Source of the DNA: Paracyclopina nana
Taxonomy: Eukaryota > Arthropoda > Copepoda > Cyclopoida > Cyclopettidae
Assembly (NCBI GenBank): GCA_019096065.1
Contig: JAGUCH010000004.1
Coordinates: 8,680,001-8,744,000, forward strand
Length of the DNA stretch: 64,000 bases
Direction of reading: 5' to 3'
This document shows positions 55,233 through 64,000 of the stretch, in pieces. Numbering within the stretch: position 1 is the first letter of the stretch; each line of letters opens with the position of its first letter. A program made the position numbers and the translations under genes. The notes under the pieces were generated by a model. That model saw only the letters and a program-made list of their open reading frames with translations. It searched no databases and had not been told where the DNA came from.

Positions 55233-58200
55233 TTACATTTCAACAAAAGAAGATTGGAAAAATGAATCTTTCACATGAGGATGAGCACTTTTCCAGATTT
55301 TCTCTGGTGTGCACGGAGGTTCCAGGTGAAACCAATCATCATTTCCATTTTCCCTTCTGTAGTGCTGTACAGCATATTTCACTGCTAGCACAATCCCTCC
55401 TGAAAAATTGATGGGTGGCTCGCCAACTCCTTTGGAAGAATAAATTGGTGAAGTGGGCCCCAAATAAGGCTCCTTCACATCCAGTAGGGTTACATTAAAT
55501 ATTTTGGGCATGTCAGCCACCGTGGGTATTTTGTAATGGCTGGGGCCATCCGTAAGCAATTTTCCAGTCTTGACATCCCTCACTAGTTGTTCAGTCAGCA
55601 CAGTTCCCATGCCTTGCACAAATGCTCCATGCACTTGGCCAATGTCAATGGCAGGGTTCAAGGACTTCCCCAAGTCCATGACAAGATCAGCAGATAGAAT
55701 GTCCACTTGACCTGTCTTGCAGTTGACTTGAACTTGCACCACACCCACTCCATAGGTCAGGTAGGCAAAGTAATCTCCAGTTTGCTGGGCAAAGTTGTAA
55801 GTGTAGTCACTCTTGTGACTGCCCACAACATTCAAATTGACCCTGTCAGCTAGTGCAGCCCGAATCCAGGATTGCCAAGATCCTTCGGAATCTGCCGATT
55901 TGTAAGGCTCCAACTTTTGCATCACTTTTTGGCAAGCATCCAAAACTGCCGGCCCATTGAGGTCAGTGCCACATGTGCCACCTGTAGGCATAGTGTTCGC
56001 CAAGGTTTCGGTGCTAACCTCATTGATGTGGATCAACTCTGCAGATATTCCGAGTGCTCTTGTTGCAATTTGGACCATCTTGGTGTGTATACCTTGACCC
56101 ATCTCAATGCCTCCATGGGTTAGCAATACAGATCCATCTTCATAGACTCTGATGAGCGCAAAGCCATACATGTTCATCTTGTCCCCTAAGCCTGGCTCAA
56201 ACTTGAGCGGCACCACAGCTATGCCTCTCTTATCATTTCTGTGAGTCTTGTTGAATTCCTCAATGGCAGACTCTTTGGCCTCAAAATTGCTCTGGGCCAA
56301 ACACTCATCCCAGCATTGCCTCAATGTGCATCCCCTGATCCTGCTCTCACTGTGGTGAAGCAAATCATGTTCTTTTGTGAGATTGGCAAGCCTCACTTGT
56401 AACTGTGACAGTTTCAGCTCATGTGCTATTCTATCCATGATGGTCTCAACGAAGACAGTGGCTTCTGGACCTCCAAATCCTCTGAATGCAGTATTGGATG
56501 GTGAATTAGTTTTCACTGCTCGCCCTCTACCATGGAAATTGGTAAAAGTGTAACCTCCGCCCATCCTCAAGAGAAGAATCTGGATCCAAATGGGAGACAG
56601 ATCTGAGCTGCATCCAGCATTAGCGTAGGCCTTGAAGTTGGCATCCAAGACTTTCCCTGACTTCTTGTCCACCAAGACTTCATAGTCAACCGCTGATTCA
56701 TGCCTAGAGCCTGTGGTATTCATATCTTCAGATCGGGTCAGGATCAGCTTCACTGGCCTCTTGAACTTTTGGGCTGCCAAAGCTGCAATGAGAGAGGTGT
56801 GTGTTCTCTCTTTGCCTCCAAAGCCTCCACCGCATCTTTTATTCTTCACTATGATTTTGTGCATTGGTATGTTCAATGCTTTGCTGATCTTGGGTTGAAC
56901 CTTGCCAACCTCTTGGGTACTTTGGTACACAACCAGCTCCTCTTTTTCCTTAATAGGTACTACCAACACTGAGTGGGGCTCCATGTAAAAATGCTCAGCG
57001 CTTCCAATCCTTAATGATCCACTTATCGTCAAGGCATCATCATCTGTTACTACATTATCACTTGTCTGCTTTCTAGCTACCACAGACTCAGCTGCAAAGC
57101 CAAAAGTTGGCAAGTTGTCCAGGTCCATTTTCAAGTAGTTTCTGGCATGGTTCAGGTTGAGCACAAATGGCAAATCTTCATATTCAATGATGACTTTGGT
57201 GGCAGCAATCATCCCAAGCTTTCTGGTGGTGCACACAAGGCCAGCAATTATTTGGCCATGGTACTCAACTTTGACCGATGCAAATATTTCCTCATCAGGG
57301 ATGAACAGACCCCACATGTTTTGGTGTCCTGGTGCATCAGAGGCACTAATGGAGCCAATGATACCTTCACATTGGAGAGCAATGGAAAAGTCCAACTTGG
57401 TGATCTTGGCATGGGCTCTAGAACTCCTCAACAAGACCACTTCAAGGCCATCTTTGTAGTGAGACATGTCATCCACAAAAACTCCAGTTCCGCATGCCAG
57501 CTCCTCACCCCATAAATGGGGTACAGGTTTGTGGACAAGATCATTTTGGCTCTTGTCATCACTATTACAGACAAATGCGGATTTGACCTGCACCTTTTCT
57601 TCATCGGTAATGGCAAAGTCATCAATGTTCTGGATCAAGCATTCGACAAAGTAAGCTGCTAAATTTAATCTGTACTTGCTTTTGTTGTTAGGATGAAGAT
57701 CTTCAGCAATGGCTGCTATCAAGTCTTCCTTCGAGATATCATCAATTGATCTTCCAGTCAAGTAATTGATGCAAGAATCTGCCAATTTGTGATCCGTATG
57801 ATGGCCTTGATGAAGAGTGAGGATATCATCGGATCCACCAAATGCTAGCCTTACCTGTTGTATAAAGCCATTGGTAGAGGTGCTGATCAAACCACCCATG
57901 TTCAAGATTGATAAATCAAACTCTTTCCTTCTAGCCATTTTTTTGAAAAGTCCTCGAAACCTTGAGTCTGGCCAAGGGACTATTAGATCCAGGACAAGAC
58001 CATTTTTGTTTTGCACTTCTTCAATGGCCATTTCAGTTGGTTCTGAGCCATCCAATGGATCAAATTTGACCTTGCATCCATAGACCAAGAATAGAGGCCA
58101 CAAATCAGATGATGGGTGGGTCCAAAAGATGGCCCCTCCTAAGGAAGCCATATTTCTCACTTGAAGACTTGCTAAGGCTTCCAAAGCCTTGCGGAAGGGT

Positions 58201-59088
58201 TCAAAGCAATCAAACTTTTGGAACACCTTTGAAGCTTCAGCAAGCTTGATGGCAGATCCAAAAGCAATCCTCACACCTTCTTCAACTGAGATTTCCTTGA
58301 GCTCACCGATATTGCGGAGGTAAATGTAGTTTCTTGGGGCGAAGTCTTTCGCTAGAACCTGATATGCTCCAGTGCCACCCTGGATGAATTCAAAGTCATC
58401 CAGGGTTTTAATGAGAGCCTTCAGGCCTTTGAGTTCAGTTGGAGCAAAGCATTTGGTGGCTCCAATTTGGATTTGCAAATCAAGGTTTTCAATCTCTTTG
58501 GGATCAATGGGATCAAATTGAGAGCAACCTTCTTTAGAAAGGCCTTTAAAGCCTTCAATGATGTTGGCATATCCTGTGCACCTGCACAGATTCCCTTGAA
58601 GGCATTTCTGCACATCCTCAATGTCAATGACTTCACTCATTTCTCCCCTTAACTGTGAGCTCATGGACATGACCATGCCTGGGGTACAAAAACCACATTG
58701 GACTCCATGACTTTGATGGATGCTTTTTTGCACTGGGTGCATAGCATGAGCTCCAGGACTCCCTAAGCCTTCAACTGTGGTTATGGAACACCCATGCAAA
58801 GTCCAAACTTTGGTGATGCATGAATTGATCGCAGTATGCTTCCATTGCCCATTTTGGCCTTTTTCAGCCAATGTGACTGTACAAGAGCCACACCCACCCA
58901 CGCCACAAGCTATCTTGGTTCCAGTCAAATGAAGGGTGTTCCTCAAATATTCCACCAGTGTCAAATTTGGGGTAGGACTTACATTTTGCCTTTTTCCTTT
59001 GAAAAAAAGTATTTTAATCTGCATTGGTATCTTTGCATGAGTTTGTATGCTCACCATTTATGAAAAATGTGACTTTGTCATTAGCCAT
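55233..59088 (-). CDS. Xanthine dehydrogenase/aldehyde oxidase family enzyme
   Basis: Two exons, 59055-59088 and 55233-58996; 1265 residues. The first short exon (MANDKVTFFING) restores the usual N-terminus; without the splice the frame starts at an unrelated ATG (59057). In order: two 2Fe-2S clusters (ACGVGGCGSCTVTL; QCGFCTPG and GNLCRCTGY), the FAD domain (about residues 200-450), and the molybdopterin domains with GGGFGGKER, NTAFRGFGGPEA, GSVLLTHGGIEMGQG and SSKGVGEPPI. The Glu in GGKE and in VGEPP, used by XDH, are present, but the XDH arginine 32 residues before AFRGFG appears to be Ile (in IWIQILLLRM). So it may be neither a standard XDH nor a classical AO (which has no Glu in GGK). It oxidises purines or aldehydes by family knowledge. 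Almost all of it is one intronless exon, unlike its neighbours. Confidence 0.92.
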
Positions 59089-59746
59089 GGCAACAGCTAA
59101 ATCAAAGTATTTTACTGTTGTCACTTGTCAGATCACTTCAATCTAATCCGCAGGTAGAACACTATATGCATGGCTTATTTTGCGTAGTGAATGCATGTCA
59201 TCAAAATTTTTACTGTACATCCCCCAACTTCAGAACATTGAAGCCAAAAATAAAAAAAATTGATTTTTTCTCTTCCCTTTTTCTGATTATTGGATTTTAA
59301 AAGTTCAGAGCAAGCATAAGACCCATAATGAGATGTACTTTAAATAAAATTATTTTAGGATGTAAGCTTATTAGTACCCAAGTATGGAGATAGAACGGTA
59401 AAAGAGCGTGATTAGTGGAAACTTAGGTGTGCCCCCCTGGGCAGGCCAGGAAATTGCTTTGACGGCTGTGTGACAGGAAATGTTCAAGCATTAGCTATAT
59501 ATACAATATTTTTTTCATTTTAGTAGCTGTAAAAAGAGACCATTTATTTCATCAAAGTAAAAAAAGATTTCAGCTGGCCAAAATTCTTAAAAAAAACCAG
59601 TCTGATTCAGAAAATTGCACTCTGTATAAATGATATACGTTAAATGATTTAGATGGCTCACATGATCATCTATGTCATTTATATTTGCACCGTTTTCAAA
59701 TGATTTTTGGCAATCCACTATTACTTGCTTGTGCTCAAGAGCGGTT
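59089..59746. other. Intergenic region upstream of the XDH-like gene
   Basis: About 660 bp. No TATA box close to the start and no ORF of interest. Confidence 0.4.
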
Positions 59747-59752
59747 TAAATA

Positions 59753-60370
59753 AGGGAAAAGTCACTAGGGCCTAAAACAGCAAAAGGTTTTAGGATCTAA
59801 AATCATGGTGGGTTTTAAGGTCTACACTTTCTTTGCTGTGGGTCTCAAGATCTAAAAGTTTGCATGCTAAAGCCAAATGGTTGGATGCTAAGATCCAACC
59901 ATCTGAGTTTCAATATCTACACTGAAAAACATTACTTCTTTATACATACTAGGTTTTTAAATCTAGCTGACTGTTTTTCAAGATCTTAAAACTCTCTGAA
60001 AGGTCAGCTTCAAAATGAAAAGTGACATGCAAAAGAAATTTTTTAAAACTCTTAAGCATCACTTATTTTAACTTTCTTCATAAATATATTTTTGTTTCAA
60101 AATGAGTAAAGCCATTTAACAGGTAGTTTGGAAAGCTATTGATACGTGCAATTCCTTGCAGCTTTCTATTTTTGTGGCTGTTAGATCTTAAAACCCTTTT
60201 CTTTAGATCTTGAAAACCCAGGTAAAACTCAAACCATTTTTTCAACTTAGATCTTAGTACCCAGATCCAGAAAAGTGTAGGCTTTAAAACCCAATTTGGT
60301 AGATCTTTAAAAAGACCAATAGTTTTGGTCCCAAAACCCACCTCGTTTTAGGCCTTAGTGACGGCGCCCT
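59753..60370 (-). mobile_element. Non-coding element with AGGGCGCC / TTTTCCCT ends
   Basis: Left end AGGGAAAAGTCACTAGGGCC followed by TAAAAC; right end reverse complemented AGGGCGCCGTCACTAAGGCC then TAAAAC: 26 bp with about five mismatches. Flanks TTTAAATAA (59745-59753) and CTTAAATAT (60369-60377) agree at 7 of 9 positions, or share TAAATA exactly, consistent with an old target duplication. Inside are many GATCTAAAA / TTTTAAGATCT units. Read on the minus strand it runs from GGGCGCC to TTTTCCC, like the elements at 43053 and 60793. No ORF of note. Confidence 0.65.
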
Positions 60371-60783
60371 TAAATATTGATGGTTCTTGGATTAGCCATC
60401 TGTATTTTGACCAAATAAAGATGATTTTAGACTTCAACCAAGCTCAAGGAAATATGGGCTATGAGACCATTTGCTGTGGGACAATTTGCCGTGAGACATC
60501 AAACAATGTAACATAATCTTGGAGACAATAAGTAATAGGTCCTTTTTCATTCAGTAAAAATAATATAGCCTTGTTACCTTATTGGCTATGGAACATTTTA
60601 ATATGTTCTAAGAATGTGAAATTATTAATTTGCAATTTTTTGTAAAACTGGACTCATGTGCTAGCTAATAAGTTTTTTTTGGCTCATTTCTTATGCTTCA
60701 TTTATCAAGCTCAGTAATAATTTGGAAAAGTACAATCTATTTGAAACTCTTAATTTTAATTTATTTTATTTAGATTTTTATGT
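60371..60783. other. AT-rich spacer between elements
   Basis: About 410 bp of AT-rich DNA with no gene or repeat recognised. It ends at the left target duplication of the next element. Confidence 0.4.
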
Positions 60784-60792
60784 AGTTTGTTC

Positions 60793-63528
60793 GGGTGCCA
60801 TCATTTTCCACTACTGTTTTTTGACCTACACTTTTATGTCTATTGTTGATAAACGTGTATTTTCTAAGATACTGTACTGACATTTTATAGAGTACTAGTA
60901 TTGATTCTGACGTTAAATCATCTACATTATTAGAGCTACATAATTTCTTCCACTACTGGCCATTACATTAATTTGCCTACTTGTGCCGTTTATTGAACTA
61001 CACATTTTGGACCATCTTTCTATTACCTACACTTTTTGATCTACACTTTTTTTACAAACATAATTTGCCCAGGATTGCTTTTACTCACTGATTTTTCACT
61101 ACACTTCTTTATCTACACAATTTGAACATGGCTTTTTTGATATACACATTTTGGAAAAACTTTTTTTTCTCTACAGGTGTTTGAATTGGCATAAAAGCTA
61201 ACTTTAGTTTTGAATTGAATTCATCTTTCAAAAGAAGGTTCTGTTTTACTGGCAAGGACTATATTTGATAAAGTTCTGGAAATATATTTTATGTAAAAAA
61301 AGCAATTAAACAGTAGTATTTTTGAAGGGAAAAGTCTTTACCATCAGGAATAAATTACAATCACAAATTTCAATTGGCTACTGCAGTCAGAGTAGCTCAA
61401 AAAAGGCTAGTTAGCAAGAAATAGTAGACCATAAAACTCAAGTAACAAAAACGTAAAAAGGCTCATCAAAAGTAGATGAAATAACATTGGGGACAAGTAT
61501 ATCGGGGAAACTTTTTTTGAACTATTGTACTGCCCTTTATGATCGAATTTTTTTTATCTACTTTACTGACAGTTAATGTTATACACTTTTAGAACAAGCA
61601 TTTTTTGCTCAACTGTTACAGATATTTTTTGATCTACCCTCATTGAACATGTCCTTAAATTACATACACATTTTGCTCTACACTTTTGTCTCTTAACTAT
61701 CTGGACTACTACTCACTTTTCTTATCTACTCACTGAAGTATTATTCACTACACTTTGAGCTATACTCTTATGTTACAAATATATTATGAGCTACTGTTCA
61801 TGAACATGCTTTATATGATATACTTGTCCCCAATGTTATTTCATCTACTTTTGATGAGCCTTTTTACATTTTTGTTACTTGAGTTTTATGGTCTACTATT
61901 TCTTGCTAACTATATAGCCTTTTTTGAGCTACTCTGACTGCAGTAGCCAATTGAAATTTGTGATTGCAATTTATTCCTGATGGTAAAGACTTTTCCCTTC
62001 AAAAATACTACTGTTTAATTGCTTTTTTTACATAAAATATATTTCCAGAACTTTATCAAATATAAGCTTGTTCTCATAAAACTCAGTAAGGCAGGCGGTA
62101 AGCAAAGCAAGGCACTTTGGAAGCTCATAACTCAGTAAGTATTGAGCCGATTGGAACCAAATTTGGAGGGATTCATAAGAGCGTATTGAAGAATCTTCAT
62201 GCCAATTTTCATCCGGATCGGAGGTCTCTAAGGAGGTGGCTGATTTTTCTCCCTTGCTTAACTGATTTGCCTCACTTTCAGCAAGGCGGCCTTATATCCC
62301 GTTCATGTGCAAAGTTGCTTTTTGGAAAGTAAAAAATTGTCATAAGGCAAAGGAGTTTTGGTATCAAACCACTTAAGAAGGGCTTCTCAACTAGTTGAAC
62401 CAGGAAACGAGTTAACAAATTTAGGGCAAAATTCAGAAAAACTTTGATTATTTCAGCTGCATCTTAGATGTAACAGCTCTGCAATTTTTGAGTTGATTCA
62501 TATGAATTTGTGTGAGACATTTTGATTCAGAAGTAACCAGTTTGGCACTGAAATTAAAATAAGCTTTGTGAGTGTTTACTTTTCAATAGTCTTAAAATTG
62601 ACCCGTTTTTTCCAAAGTGTTAGCATCAGCAGAAGTTTACTTTTGTGTTTGTCATAAGACAATTTTTCTCCTTTCGGTAAGGCGTTCGGCGTGCATTATC
62701 GTAAGGAATTTGGGGGCAGATGAACGGGATATTAGCGTCCTCCAATCCGGATGAAAATTGGTATGAACCTTCTTTTGAAAGATGAATTCAATCCAAAAAT
62801 AAAGTTAGCTTTTATGCCAATTCAAACACCTGTAGAGAAAAAAAAAGTTTTTCCAAAATGTGTATATCAAAAAAGCCATGTTCAAATTGTGTAGATAAAG
62901 AAGTGTAGTGAAAAATCAGTGAGTAAAAGCAATCCTGGGCAAATTATGTTTGTAAAAAAAGTGTAGGTAATAGAAAGATGGTCCAAAATGTGTAGTTCAA
63001 AAAACTGCACAAGTAGGCAAATTAATGTAATGGCCAGTAGTGGAAGAAATGTCAGTAAAAATTATGTAGCTCTAATAATGTAGATGATTTAACGTCAGTA
63101 TCAATACCAGTACTCTATAAAATGTCAGTACAGTATCTAAGAAAATACACGTTTATCAACAATAGACATAAAAGTGTAGGTCAAAAAACAGTAGTGGAAA
63201 ATAATGGCACCCAAGTATATCATATTGTTCATGAACAGTAGCTCATAATATATTTGTAACATAAGAGTATAGCTCAAAGTGTAGTGAATAATACTTCAGT
63301 GAGTAGATAAGAAAAGTGAGTAGTAGTCCAGATAGTTAAGAGACAAAAGTGTAGAGCAAAATGTGTATGTAATTTAAGGACATGTTCAATGAGGGTAGAT
63401 CAAAAAATATCTGTAACAGTTGAGCAAAAAATGCTTGTTCTAAAAGTGTATAACATTAACTGTCAGTAAAGTAGATAAAAAAAATTCGATCATAAAGGGC
63501 AGTACAATAGTTCAAAAAAAGTTTCCCC
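60793..63528 (+). mobile_element. Outer GGGTGCC...TTTCCCC element with 9-bp duplication
   Basis: Starts GGGTGCCATCATTTTCCACT and ends AAAAAAAGTTTCCCC. The 9-bp sequence AGTTTGTTC lies on both sides (60784-60792 and 63529-63537), so the ends are well defined. It is interrupted by a related element at 61504-63212; without it the element would be about 1.0 kb (60793-61503 plus 63222-63528). It is non-coding and built of many CTACACTTTTTGATCTACA-like words. Superfamily uncertain: the 9-bp duplication suggests Mutator-like, but only the terminal GGG is inverted between the two ends. Confidence 0.75.
61504..63212 (-). mobile_element. Inner related element, opposite orientation, 9-bp duplication
   Basis: On the minus strand it starts GGGTGCCATTATTTTCCACT (from 63212) and ends GTTTCCCC at 61504, the same ends as its host. 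The 9-bp AAGTATATC flanks it on both sides (61495-61503 and 63213-63221). Three blocks are inverted copies of host parts: 63212 down to about 62760 matches 60793-61241; 62063 down to 61817 matches 61261-61503; and 61816-61504 is the inverted copy of 63213-63528. It also holds about 680 bp (62064-62744) absent from the host, with its own inverted segment (CCAATTTTCATCCGGAT words near 62205 and 62750). No ORF of note. Confidence 0.75.
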
Positions 63529-63561
63529 AGTTTGTTCAGTTGGCAGGTGGAATATTGGTGA

Positions 63562-63777
63562 ATGGGTCTCTTCTTTCAGCTGAATGACCAACTCGAAGTG
63601 GAAGGTGGAAAAGTGGCAAGACCGGCACCGCGAGGTAGCGGAATTGAGCCCAAAATGGAAGCGATCCAAAAGCTCTGGACTAATAGCTATTTGGCAGCAC
63701 TGACAGCTTCAGTAGCAAAGGTTGATAGTGAACGTGACAGTCTGATCAATAAAGTCCCAAAAAGGCTAGAACTTTAA
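63562..63777 (+). CDS. Short ORF or terminal exon, unrecognised
   Basis: 71 codons from an ATG, but CTTCTTTCAG ending at 63579 is a good 3' splice site, so this is more likely a last exon starting at 63580 (LNDQLEVEGGK...). The end, VDSERDSLINKVPKRLEL, is charged and helical. I found no upstream exon between 59.1 and 63.5 kb; if one exists, the element cluster lies in its intron. Function unknown. Confidence 0.4.
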   Translation: MGLFFQLNDQLEVEGGKVARPAPRGSGIEPKMEAIQKLWTNSYLAALTASVAKVDSERDSLINKVPKRLEL

Positions 63778-63900
63778 AGGCTTCCTTTTCTTTCAAACGC
63801 TGAATCGGTACTGTTTTATTTACGTTATTTTTGTGCGGGAAAACTCAGCAATGCAAACATAGATATATATAATGCAAAAGTAGAGATCTGTGGCCTCAAG

Positions 63901-64000
63901 TCAAGGCCTCAAGGTCCTCACACCAAAAGCCCCCTCCTGAATTCCGTAACAGAATTCAGCATAAGCTCTCCTTGGGCCAAGGATCTTCATGAAATGAGGC
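63901..64000 (-). CDS. C-terminal exon of a gene running off the right edge
   Basis: The minus-strand frame is open from the window edge to a TGA at 63901-63903, giving about 32 residues: FMKILGPRRAYAEFCYGI then QEGAFGVRTLRP. The composition is protein-like, and AATAAA on the same strand about 80 bp beyond the stop (near 63814-63819) fits a poly(A) signal. Not recognised; it converges with the ORF ending at 63777. Confidence 0.35.
   Translation of the reverse strand, partial: PHFMKILGPRRAYAEFCYGIQEGAFGVRTLRP

Noticed and set aside
55233-59057. XDH-like start at ATG 59057
   Set aside because: The upstream ATG at 59088 with a 58-bp GT-AG intron gives the standard family N-terminus (VTFFING then GKRQN), so 59057 is inside the intron context.
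60078-60341. 87-codon minus-strand ORF
   Set aside because: It is the translation of GATCT-rich repeat units inside a non-coding element.
1-64000. tRNA, rRNA and operon-type bacterial features
   Set aside because: None could be supported; splice-split genes throughout show the DNA is eukaryotic.

Overview
The window is animal nuclear DNA. Coding exons are split by mostly 50-70 bp GT-AG introns, and gene ends lie tens to hundreds of bases apart. The best-supported guess is an arthropod, perhaps a crustacean: there is a BEL/Pao retrotransposon, a TATA plus TCAGT initiator promoter, a DEG/ENaC channel and a small-optic-lobes type calpain. No ribosomal or mitochondrial marker is present, so the species cannot be named. 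Exon joins below were made by hand from frame, splice signals and family homology; no search was run.

Layout. 1-6600 is the 3' part of a decayed BEL/Pao element with an unusual zinc-knuckle ORF after pol and a possible 3' LTR. 6844-9285 holds the last exon of FANCD2 and, on the same strand, an intronless sugar-nucleotidyltransferase-like gene. 9314-10948 (minus) is diphosphomevalonate decarboxylase in seven exons. 11866-15778 holds METTL17 and a REXO5-like exonuclease. 16124-18112 (minus) is a PLEKHF/Phafin gene, head to head with an unrecognised coiled-coil gene at 18278. A candidate secreted peptide gene lies at 19461. 20887-21913 is an MKRN2OS-like gene and 22302-23852 a DEG/ENaC channel. 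26071-38748 is a 25-exon multi-PDZ scaffold of the MPDZ/PATJ type with ten PDZ domains. 39079-40387 is an F-box/ankyrin protein.

40.4-44.2 kb is repeat-rich: a TTAA-flanked inverted-repeat element, a roughly 170-bp tandem repeat, and a broken short-chain dehydrogenase gene carrying an inverted-repeat insertion. 44894-47116 (minus) is the closely spaced pair PTCD2 then METTL18, followed upstream by a second secreted peptide gene with a clear core promoter (47343-47700). 48181-48738 is a non-autonomous hAT-like element with a perfect 8-bp target duplication. 48816-50104 is a 12-finger C2H2 protein, 50856-54709 calpain-15/SOL, and 55233-59088 (minus) a xanthine dehydrogenase/aldehyde oxidase family enzyme. 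59.7-63.5 kb is a cluster of non-coding elements, including one inserted inside a relative, each with its own 9-bp target duplication. Two gene ends converge at the right edge.

The genes are mostly housekeeping and do not form one pathway. The most unusual material is mobile: (1) a family of non-coding elements with GGG(T/C)GCC and TTTCCC ends, 9-bp duplications and internal GATCTAC-type motifs, one nested in another and one in a dead dehydrogenase gene; (2) the gag-like ORF placed after integrase in the BEL/Pao element; (3) tandem gene pairs (PTCD2-METTL18, FANCD2-nucleotidyltransferase) whose downstream member starts just after a 3' splice-site-like sequence, as expected of trans-spliced operons.
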